Below are positions 1 through 5,091 of a DNA stretch of 5,189 nucleotides, piece after piece. Origin of the DNA: an uncultured Bacilli bacterium (lineage in GTDB: Bacteria > Bacillota_I > Bacilli_A > RF39 > UBA660); NCBI GenBank assembly GCA_947591175.1, contig CANQDB010000097.1:1-5189 (forward strand), written 5' to 3'. Below the pieces are notes generated by a model. It saw only the letters and a list, made by a program, of their open reading frames with translations. It searched no databases and was not told the DNA's origin. Within the stretch, counting starts at the first letter, position 1, and every line of letters starts with the position of its first letter. Made by a program: the position numbers and the translations under genes.

Positions 1-702
1 TTTGCTTATGTCAAAGATAAAAACGTTTTAAATGACATCAGTTTATATGCTAAACCTGGTCAAAAGATTGCTTTTGTCGGGGCGACAGGTGCGGGTAAAA
101 CAACCATAGCCAATTTAGTAAATCGTTTTTACGATATCGAAGAAGGAACTGTTTTTTACGATGGCATCAATATCAAAGATATTAATAAAAACGATTTAAG
201 AAAATCCCTAGGTATGGTTTTACAAGACGTCAATTTATTTACAGGAACGATTATGGAAAATTTACGTTATGGCAGAAGTGACGCATCAGACGAAGAATGT
301 ATTGCTGCCGCTAAATTAGCCAATGCTGATAAATTTATCGAGAAACTTCCTAACGGCTATGATACGATTATTACCGATAATGGTGATAATCTTTCCCAAG
401 GACAACGCCAACTTTTAGCCATTGCAAGATGTGCTGTCAGTAATCCACCAGTAATGATTTTGGATGAAGCAACTTCTAGTATTGATACCCGAACTGAAAA
501 AGATGTTCAAAATGGTATGGATAAACTGATGGAAGGAAGAACTGTCTTTGTGATAGCCCATCGCTTATCTACTATTCGTAATGCTAAAGCTATTATCGTC
601 CTTGAGAATGGTAGAATTATCGAACGAGGAAACCATGAAGATCTAATAAAGCAAAAAGGTAGGTACTACGAACTATATACCGGTGCTTTTGAACTCGAAT
701 AA
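1..702 (+). CDS. ABC exporter half-transporter, C-terminal nucleotide-binding domain (5' partial)
   Basis: The frame is open from base 1 and ends at TAA 700-702, giving 233 residues of a longer protein; the membrane domain lies outside the window. Visible motifs, in window-residue numbers: Walker A GATGAGKTT (27-35), Q-loop LQD (74-76), signature LSQGQ (131-135), Walker B VMILDE with the catalytic Glu (151-156), D-loop SSID (159-162) and the H-loop His in IAHRLS (187). This is a complete, catalytically competent ATPase of the multidrug/lipid exporter class that drives export across the cytoplasmic membrane. LSQGQ in place of LSGGQ and the RYYELYTGAFELE-like tail resemble the consensus-site subunit of heterodimeric exporters (TM287/288, BmrCD type), so a partner gene may lie just upstream; that is inference. 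The first in-window ATG (214) is internal and is not the start. Substrate unknown. Confidence 0.95.
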   Translation, partial: FAYVKDKNVLNDISLYAKPGQKIAFVGATGAGKTTIANLVNRFYDIEEGTVFYDGINIKDINKNDLRKSLGMVLQDVNLFTGTIMENLRYGRSDASDEECIAAAKLANADKFIEKLPNGYDTIITDNGDNLSQGQRQLLAIARCAVSNPPVMILDEATSSIDTRTEKDVQNGMDKLMEGRTVFVIAHRLSTIRNAKAIIVLENGRIIERGNHEDLIKQKGRYYELYTGAFELE

Positions 703-708
703 AAAAAC

Positions 709-737
709 TTACAAAAATTTAAAAATTGTGCTACAAT
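709..737 (+). promoter_or_regulatory. Probable extended -10 promoter for the MATE leader
   Basis: An extended -10, TG-C-TACAAT, lies at 729-737. A weak -35-like TTACAA lies at 709-714, with a 17-nt spacer. Transcription would start near 744, giving a leader of about 110 nt before the native MATE start codon. The promoter begins only 7 nt after the ABC stop codon, so the MATE gene need not depend on read-through. Called from sequence pattern only. Confidence 0.55.
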
Positions 738-749
738 TAACTACGTTAA
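724..749. promoter_or_regulatory. Two adjacent short dyads over the -10 and start site (possible operator)
   Basis: AATTGT-GCT-ACAATT (724-738) is a perfect 6+6 inverted repeat covering the -10 hexamer. It abuts and shares two bases with TTAAC-TAC-GTTAA (737-749), a perfect 5+5 repeat at the presumed start site. Dyads in this position are typical binding sites for dimeric repressors, which often control efflux genes. In AT-rich DNA short dyads also arise by chance, and no regulator gene is visible in the window. Confidence 0.25.
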
Positions 750-775
750 GCAAAAAAATCAAGTCAATTTTCTCA

Positions 776-805
776 ATGAGTAGCGAAATGCGTAAATCCA
801 GTTGA
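776..805 (+). other. Possible nine-codon leader peptide ORF (MSSEMRKSS)
   Basis: ATG at 776 opens a nine-codon frame ending at TGA 803-805. It runs across the 5' arm and loop of the terminator-like hairpin, so a ribosome held near its beginning would keep that arm from pairing. This is the geometry used in ribosome-mediated attenuation of drug-resistance genes. Against it, there is no clear Shine-Dalgarno sequence upstream of 776, and a frame of this length is common by chance. Confidence 0.25.
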
Positions 806-826
806 AAAAGGACTTACGTATTTTTT
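786..826 (+). terminator. Terminator-like hairpin in the MATE leader
   Basis: ATGCGTAAATCC (788-799) pairs with GGACTTACGTAT (810-821) across a 10-nt loop, with one G-T wobble and one A-C mismatch. A-T pairs can extend it outward to 786. The 3' arm runs straight into six Ts (821-826), giving the form of a Rho-independent terminator. It sits between the promoter and the MATE ribosome-binding site, so it would act as an attenuator and not as the end of the ABC operon. Confidence 0.6.
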
Positions 827-837
827 GTGCTTAAAAT

Positions 838-844
838 GAGGAGG
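838..844 (+). promoter_or_regulatory. Shine-Dalgarno GAGGAGG for the ATG at 853
   Basis: A near-ideal Shine-Dalgarno sequence sits 8 nt before ATG 853. It identifies 853, not 929, as the native MATE start, because no purine-rich site precedes 929. This site is the key evidence that the MATE gene is frameshifted. Confidence 0.85.
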
Positions 845-852
845 ATTTTTTT

Positions 853-891
853 ATGGAAAAAATGGATTTAGGAAACGAAAAAAGTTTCTAA
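853..891 (+). pseudogene. Displaced 5' end of the MATE gene (frame broken at an A6 tract)
   Basis: ATG 853, with a strong RBS, encodes MEKMDLGNEKSF and then stops at TAA 889-891. The first ten residues look like a normal MATE amino terminus. The frame used by the rest of the gene has a stop at 869-871 and then reads KVSKLIKKFAIPCVIS before Met929. The two frames join perfectly if the A6 run at 878-883 is shortened by one base, giving ...LGNEK-VSKLIKKFAIP..., a typical MATE N-terminus. As sequenced, ribosomes starting here make only a 12-residue peptide. The cause could be a real mutation, a phase-variable tract, or a sequencing or assembly error in a homopolymer. Confidence 0.85.
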
Positions 892-928
892 GTTAATTAA
901 GAAGTTTGCGATTCCTTGTGTTATCAGT

Positions 929-2236
929 ATGATTGTAGCCGCTCTATATAACATTGTGGATCAAATTTTTATCGGTTGGAGTGAAGCAGGAGCCTTTGGA
1001 AATGCGGCGACTAATATCGTCTACCCATTCACAGTTATTGCTCTTGCTTTCGCTCTTTTAGTAGGAGATGGCGTAGCAGCTTTCTTCAATTTATCACTTG
1101 GGGCTAAAGATAAAGATAAGGCTAACAAAGCGATAGGAAATGGTTTAATACTTTTAATAATTGTTTCACTTTTATTAACAATCATAGGACTTATTTTTGA
1201 TAAACAAATACTAAGTATTTTTGGTGGTAATCCGAACGAAATAGAGTGCTACCAATATGCTAAAGATTACTTGAGAATTATTTGTTATGGCCTACCTTTC
1301 TACATTATTGGGCAAGGTTTAAATGCCTCGATTAGAAGTGATGGAAGTCCAAAATATGCGATGATTGCGACCGTCGTTGGGGCTATTTCTAATATTATTT
1401 TAGATCCCATATTTATATTTGTTTTTAAAATGAGCGTTAAAGGTGCTGCTATTGCCACAGTTATCGGCCAAGCGCTAACATTTATCCTAAGTATTTGGTA
1501 TTTTAAGAAATCTAAAAACTTTAAGATAACTAAGGAATCTATCAAACTTGATAAAGAGGTATGTAAAAAAGCCATTTCACTAGGTTTAGCTTCTTTAATT
1601 ACCCAATTAGCTATTGTTGTTATAATAGCTGTTGCCAATAATTTAGTAGGTAAATATGGTTATACAACACTAGCAAGTTCTGGTATAGCTTATGGAGTTG
1701 TAACTCCACTTGCTGTTATTGGAATATGTATGAAAGTCTTTGGCATTGTGATATCAATTGTTATAGGAGTTTCTCTAGGTGGTATGCCTATTATCGGTTA
1801 CAATATGGGAGCGGGTAACCTAGATCGTGTAAAAGAAACTATTAAATATATCTTAATAACGAACTTTATTATCGGTCTTATCGCCTTTATATTATTTGAG
1901 TTTTTCCCAACTTTCATCATTAATATTTTTGGAACAGGTAACTCCTTGGAATATCTAGAATATGCTAAATATTGCTTAAGAATATTCTTAGGTGGAATCA
2001 TCCTTACTTGTATCATCAAGTCTTTATCGATATTATTACAATCTATGGGCTCTAGTTTAAAATCAACACTTCTTGCCCTTGCTAGAGACGTTCTATTCTT
2101 TGTCCCTGCTATTATCACTATTGCCTCTTTAAGTAAAAGTGTCGTAACTATGTTATGGAGTGCTATTATTGCTGACACTTTAGCCTTTATTTTGGGAGTT
2201 TTCTTATTAAAAAGTGAGTTAAAAACAAAACAATAA
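929..2236 (+). CDS. MATE-family multidrug/cation efflux protein (N-terminus displaced by a frameshift)
   Basis: The open frame gives 435 residues; adding the 25 encoded from 853 restores 460, a normal MATE length (about 440-460). MATE proteins are 12-helix cytoplasmic-membrane antiporters that export cationic drugs and metabolites using a Na+ or H+ gradient. Features seen: a YNIVDQIFIG segment in helix 1, the GDGVAAFFNLSLGAKD block at about residues 47-62, the RSDGSPK...NIILDPIFIF...KGAAIATVIGQ block that ends the first half, and a second-half counterpart, GGMPIIGYNMGAG, near residue 290. It is strongly hydrophobic throughout and is nearest the MepA-like branch (inference). ATG 929 falls inside helix 1 and lacks a Shine-Dalgarno site, so a protein started there would probably be poorly made or misfolded. 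Apart from the one-base shift, the frame shows no decay, which points to a recent or reversible lesion or a sequence error. Confidence 0.9.
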   Translation: MIVAALYNIVDQIFIGWSEAGAFGNAATNIVYPFTVIALAFALLVGDGVAAFFNLSLGAKDKDKANKAIGNGLILLIIVSLLLTIIGLIFDKQILSIFGGNPNEIECYQYAKDYLRIICYGLPFYIIGQGLNASIRSDGSPKYAMIATVVGAISNIILDPIFIFVFKMSVKGAAIATVIGQALTFILSIWYFKKSKNFKITKESIKLDKEVCKKAISLGLASLITQLAIVVIIAVANNLVGKYGYTTLASSGIAYGVVTPLAVIGICMKVFGIVISIVIGVSLGGMPIIGYNMGAGNLDRVKETIKYILITNFIIGLIAFILFEFFPTFIINIFGTGNSLEYLEYAKYCLRIFLGGIILTCIIKSLSILLQSMGSSLKSTLLALARDVLFFVPAIITIASLSKSVVTMLWSAIIADTLAFILGVFLLKSELKTKQ

Positions 2237-2277
2237 AATAAGTAGAAGCAAATAATATATAAAGTTTGCCTTTTATT

Positions 2278-2286
2278 TGGTATAAT
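2278..2286 (+). promoter_or_regulatory. Extended -10 promoter of the restriction-modification operon
   Basis: TGG-TATAAT is a consensus -10 hexamer (2281-2286) with the extended TGN motif. At 16-18 nt upstream there is only AT-rich sequence and no good -35, which an extended -10 can tolerate. The start site would be near 2293, giving a leader of about 60 nt before dpnM. It lies 42 nt after the MATE stop, so the cassette carries its own promoter. Confidence 0.65.
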
Positions 2287-2290
2287 CTAT

Positions 2291-2335
2291 TTAGAAATTT
2301 TAAATTATCGATTAAATAATTATAAATATTTCTAA
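2291..2335 (+). repeat. Nested inverted repeat in the dpnM leader
   Basis: TTAGAAAT (2291-2298) is matched by ATTTCTAA (2328-2335). Inside it, AATTAT (2303-2308) is matched by ATAATT (2316-2321) around a 7-nt loop. The dyad starts at the presumed transcription start and ends just before the dpnM ribosome-binding site, so it could be an operator or an mRNA stem affecting translation. It is all A/T-rich and there is no T-run to make it a terminator. Function unknown. Confidence 0.4.
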
Positions 2336-2354
2336 TATTAAGAGGTGTATTGTT

Positions 2355-3203
2355 ATGTTAAAAGGAAAGCCATTTGTTAAATGGGCTGGAGGTAAAAGAT
2401 CTATTGTTGATAAACTTATAAAATTATCTCCATATGATTTTGATACCTATTATGAACCTTTTGTTGGTGGAGGAGCCTTATTATTTGAATTATCACCTAA
2501 GAAGGCTGTAATAAATGATTATAATGAGGAATTGATTAATGTATATAACTGTATTAAGAATGAAAATAAGTTTATTTCTATGTGTAATGAATTAAATAAA
2601 CATGAGGCTAATCATTCTGAAGATTATTATTATAAAATAAGAGATTTGGATAAAGATAAGAAAAAATTTAGTAAACTAGCTGACTATAAAAGAGCTGCTA
2701 GAACAATTTATCTCAATAAAGCATGTTTCAATGGTTTATATAGAGTCAATAGTAAAAATGAATTTAATGTACCATCTGGTAAAAAATTAAAAGTTAATAC
2801 TTATGATGGTGTGAATTTAGGAATTATTTATTCGTTTCTTAATTTAAATGATATAAAAATTTTATCAACCGATTTCGAAGACTCAGTAAAAGATGCTAAG
2901 AAGGGAGATTTTATATATTTCGATCCTCCTTATGACTCTGATACATCGACTTTTAATAGTTACACTGAAAATGGTTTTGGAAAAGAAGAACAAAAGAGAT
3001 TATCAAAAGTTTTTAAAGATTTGGATAAAAGAGGTTGTTATGTGATGCTCTCTAACTATAATACTTCTTTAGTTAAAGAACTATATAATGGTTATAATTT
3101 TAATTATGTTGAAGCACAGAGAAATATTGGTGCTAAGGCAAAAGATAGAGGCATTGTCGAAGAAGTAATTATTACAAATTTTAAAAATAAAGAAGAAATT
3201 TAA
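2355..3203 (+). CDS. dpnM: Dam-type GATC adenine-N6 DNA methyltransferase (M1.DpnII type)
   Basis: This 282-residue protein transfers a methyl group from S-adenosylmethionine to adenine N6 in double-stranded GATC, protecting host DNA from the DpnII endonuclease encoded downstream. Alpha-class motif order is clear: KWAGGKR (9-15) and the SAM-binding EPFVGGGAL (34-42), with Asp55 in INDYNEEL, then the helical target-recognition region with FNGLYRVNSKNEFNVPSGK (about 130-148), then catalytic DPPY (190-193) and a C-terminal VMLSN segment. Length and block order match pneumococcal DpnM (284 residues, as I recall it). The start is supported by AAGAGGTG at 2340-2347. It is first in a three-gene operon, so methylase is made before endonuclease. 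The gene is AT-rich compared with the transporters upstream. Confidence 0.96.
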   Translation: MLKGKPFVKWAGGKRSIVDKLIKLSPYDFDTYYEPFVGGGALLFELSPKKAVINDYNEELINVYNCIKNENKFISMCNELNKHEANHSEDYYYKIRDLDKDKKKFSKLADYKRAARTIYLNKACFNGLYRVNSKNEFNVPSGKKLKVNTYDGVNLGIIYSFLNLNDIKILSTDFEDSVKDAKKGDFIYFDPPYDSDTSTFNSYTENGFGKEEQKRLSKVFKDLDKRGCYVMLSNYNTSLVKELYNGYNFNYVEAQRNIGAKAKDRGIVEEVIITNFKNKEEI

Positions 3204-3227
3204 TAAAAAAAAGATAATAATTAATAT

Positions 3228-3235
3228 AGGGGGTG
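3228..3235 (+). promoter_or_regulatory. Shine-Dalgarno AGGGGGTG that decides the dpnA start
   Basis: This strong Shine-Dalgarno sequence lies upstream of ATG 3245. An in-frame GTG at 3233 lies within the same stretch and so is unlikely to be the initiator. The core-to-ATG spacing is about 11 nt, slightly long but workable. Confidence 0.7.
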
Positions 3236-3244
3236 GATTTATCA

Positions 3245-4015
3245 ATGAAGAAAAAATGTTATTATGAAACAACAAATTTTAAATTGATTCTAGGTGATTC
3301 TTTAAAGGTATTAAAAGACATAGAACCTAAAAGCATTGATATGATATTTGCAGATCCTCCTTACTTTTTATCAGGTGATGGAATTTCGTGTAGTGGTGGA
3401 AAAATGGTTTCCGTAAATAAAGGAGAATGGGATAAAAAAATAAATATTGATGAAAAACATAAATTTAATAGAAAATGGATTAAATTATGTTATCAAGTTT
3501 TAAAGGATAATGGAACTATTTGGATTAGTGGAACAATGCATAATATCTATTCGATTGGTATGGCATTAGAACAAGAAGGCTTTAAAATAATAAATAATAT
3601 AACTTGGAAAAAATTAAATCCCCCTCCAAATATAAGTTGTCGATATTTTGTTCATTCAACAGAGACGATTCTTTGGGCAAAGAAAGATTTAAAAAAAGCA
3701 AAACATAAATTTAATTATGATTTGATGCGTGATTTAAATGGTGGAAAACAAGCAAAAGATGTTTGGGAATCTTCTCTTACTAAGCCAAGTGAAAAAAAGT
3801 ATGGAAAACATCCAACACAAAAACCTATGGAAATATTAGAAAAATTAATTTTAGCTTCTACTGATGAGGGAGACTTAATACTTGATCCTTTTAACGGCAG
3901 TGGAACAACAGGAATAGTTGCAAACAAATTAAATAGAAAATATATTGGTATCGATTTAGAAAAAGAATATTTGGATTTGACTATTAAAAGAAAGGAAAGT
4001 GACAAAAATGAATAG
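3245..4015 (+). CDS. dpnA: Second GATC adenine-N6 DNA methyltransferase (M2.DpnII type, DpnA)
   Basis: The protein has 256 residues from ATG 3245; the frame can be extended to GTG 3233, but the ribosome-binding site argues against that. It is a beta-class enzyme, with the catalytic motif before the SAM motif: ADPPYFLS (36-43), WISGTMHNIYSIGMALEQEG (roughly 95-115), CRYFVHSTETILWA in the middle, GKHPTQKP (187-194) and DPFNGSGTTG (214-223). Sequence and length follow pneumococcal DpnA, which methylates GATC adenine and, unusually, also single-stranded DNA, so incoming transforming DNA survives restriction. Here it lies 41 nt after dpnM and overlaps dpnB by 8 nt. I see no competence-type promoter in the short gap, so co-transcription with dpnM is the simplest reading. 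Confidence 0.95.
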   Translation: MKKKCYYETTNFKLILGDSLKVLKDIEPKSIDMIFADPPYFLSGDGISCSGGKMVSVNKGEWDKKINIDEKHKFNRKWIKLCYQVLKDNGTIWISGTMHNIYSIGMALEQEGFKIINNITWKKLNPPPNISCRYFVHSTETILWAKKDLKKAKHKFNYDLMRDLNGGKQAKDVWESSLTKPSEKKYGKHPTQKPMEILEKLILASTDEGDLILDPFNGSGTTGIVANKLNRKYIGIDLEKEYLDLTIKRKESDKNE

Positions 4016-4865
4016 AAATTTCAATGAATGGTTAGGCAAGTTTAAATCAAGTATTTCAAATTATAGATATTATGTTGATTTTGAAAAAATATATAAATCA
4101 GCAGAAAAATACAAGATTGAATTAAATATTTTAAACTCTTTAGTTGGAAGTAAAAATATTGAAAAAGAATTTGAAGAAATTATAATTAAGTATCCTGAAA
4201 CATTAGAAGTAATACCACTACTATTAGCTGTAAGAGCAAATGAAATCTACGTAAAGGATGTTACAAATGAATATTTATTTAATTTTAACAAATTAGTTTA
4301 TTCGATGGACGACTATATAAAATTTATGAGAGAAACTGGTTTGTTTGAGTTGCTACAAAATCATATTATTAATAATTTATATGATTATCTTTTAGGTGTT
4401 GAAGTAGGATTGGATTCTAATGGTAGAAAAAATCGTGGCGGACATTTAATGGAGGATTTAGTTGAAGGGTATATTATTAAAGCAGGATATAAAAAGGATG
4501 TTAATTATTTTAAAGAAATGTACTTAAGTGAAATAGAAGAGAAATGGAATTTAGATCTTTCAGCTATGTCGGGAAATAATATATCAACTAAAAGATTTGA
4601 TTTTGTGATAAAAACCAATAATCAAGTTTATGTTATTGAAACTAATTTTTATTCTTCTAGCGGTTCTAAATTAAATGAAACAGCTAGAAGTTATAAAATG
4701 TTAGCAGAAGAATCTAAAAAAGTTGATGGTGTTACATTTATATGGTTCACAGATGGCTTGGGCTGGAAAAGTGCAAGAAAAAATTTGGAAGAGACATTTA
4801 ATGAATTAGAAACATTATACAATATTGATGATTTAGATAATGGCGTTTTAAATAATTTAAAATAA
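4008..4865 (+). CDS. dpnB: Type II restriction endonuclease DpnII (GATC)
   Basis: The protein has 285 residues from ATG 4008, close to the 288 I recall for pneumococcal DpnII, and matches it in blocks along its length: the FNEW start, LNSLVGSKNI, GIFDLLQNH-like GLFELLQNH, GVEVGLDSNGRKNR, KRFDFVIK, FYSSSGSKLNETARSYKM and a DGLGW segment. It cuts unmethylated double-stranded GATC. The likely PD-(D/E)XK-type core is Asp198 in RFDFVI, then Glu211 in IETNFY, with Asn213 where a Lys is usual; DpnII itself shows the same E-x-N pattern as I recall it, so this is not a defect. A GTG at 3999 in frame is only 2 nt after AAAGGA (3991-3996) and is rejected; ATG 4008 has about 11-nt spacing. It overlaps the end of dpnA by 8 nt, suggesting translational coupling. 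The gene looks intact. Confidence 0.95.
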   Translation: MNRNFNEWLGKFKSSISNYRYYVDFEKIYKSAEKYKIELNILNSLVGSKNIEKEFEEIIIKYPETLEVIPLLLAVRANEIYVKDVTNEYLFNFNKLVYSMDDYIKFMRETGLFELLQNHIINNLYDYLLGVEVGLDSNGRKNRGGHLMEDLVEGYIIKAGYKKDVNYFKEMYLSEIEEKWNLDLSAMSGNNISTKRFDFVIKTNNQVYVIETNFYSSSGSKLNETARSYKMLAEESKKVDGVTFIWFTDGLGWKSARKNLEETFNELETLYNIDDLDNGVLNNLK

Positions 4866-4870
4866 AGTAA

Positions 4871-4934
4871 GAGAATGACAATATAACAGTTTTGCGTACT
4901 ATCAAAACATTGCTATATTGTCATTATCGTTTTT
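4871..4934 (+). terminator. Compound AT-rich hairpin with T-run ending the dpn operon
   Basis: AATGACAATATA (4874-4885) pairs perfectly with TATATTGTCATT (4914-4925). An inner GTTTTG (4889-4894) pairs with CAAAAC (4903-4908) around an 8-nt loop, so the whole is almost one continuous stem. Two more pairs (4871-4872 with 4927-4928) bring it to one base before TTTTT (4930-4934). It begins 5 nt after the dpnB stop, as expected of a Rho-independent terminator, though the stem is unusually long and GC-poor. Confidence 0.7.
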
Positions 4935-4950
4935 CATCATAAGTTTATAT

Positions 4951-5040
4951 ATGATTAAAACAGAAAAAAGAATATATGAAAAATTAGTCTATGATATCAT
5001 AACTGATAATGAGCAAGAAATTATATCACCATTAGTATAA
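4951..5040 (+). other. Short ORF of 29 codons, unidentified
   Basis: ATG 4951 to TAA 5038-5040 encodes a charged peptide beginning MIKTEKRIYEKLVYDII and ending EIISPLV. There is no convincing ribosome-binding site before the ATG. The composition looks protein-like rather than random, so it may be the surviving start of a longer, broken gene; I do not recognise the family. It lies between the dpn terminator and the RhuM-like fragment and could belong to the same decayed stretch. Confidence 0.25.
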
Positions 5041-5091
5041 AAATCCAACCGCAACTAAAAGTTGATAGTTTGAAACTACTTTCACATATTG

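Larger units (their letters stand above)
746..834 (+). promoter_or_regulatory. Structured leader with competing pairings (attenuator-like)
   Basis: The leader of the MATE gene can fold in two ways. One is the terminator-like hairpin at 786-826. In the other, upstream segments pair with that hairpin's 3' arm and T-run: 746-759 with 820-834 (14 pairs, one bulged G at 827) and 761-765 AAGTC with 811-815 GACTT. The second fold would block the terminator stem, so this behaves on paper as an antiterminator/terminator switch. Attenuators of this kind precede several antibiotic-resistance genes in Bacillota (for example lmo0919 and bmrCD). I do not recognise it as a known metabolite riboswitch, and the switching itself is inferred. 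Confidence 0.5.

Noticed and set aside
878..884. A-AAA-AAG heptamer resembling a programmed -1 ribosomal frameshift site in the MATE gene
   Set aside because: Its codon phase does not match the frame from ATG 853, and joining the two frames needs a +1 (or -2) shift, not -1. An A6 run is also short for efficient transcriptional slippage.
1300..2178. Minus-strand open frames within the MATE gene
   Set aside because: They are antisense to a clear membrane-protein reading frame, lack ribosome-binding sites and resemble no family; they are shadows.
2249..2279. Hairpin CAAATAA...TTATTTG after the MATE stop as a possible terminator
   Set aside because: Pairing needs a 5-nt bulge, no T-run follows, and it overlaps the extended -10 of the dpn operon. 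Most likely chance AT-rich complementarity.
3233..3247. GTG 3233 as the dpnA start
   Set aside because: It lies inside the AGGGGGTGG Shine-Dalgarno stretch; ATG 3245 is properly placed downstream.
3081..4005. Minus-strand open frames over the dpnM-dpnA junction and the dpnA 3' end
   Set aside because: Low-complexity Phe/Ile/Asn- or Ser-rich translations opposite strongly supported genes; no start signals.
3999..4010. GTG 3999 as the dpnB start
   Set aside because: It is only 2 nt from the AAAGGA site; ATG 4008 has workable spacing and aligns better with the start of DpnII as I recall it.
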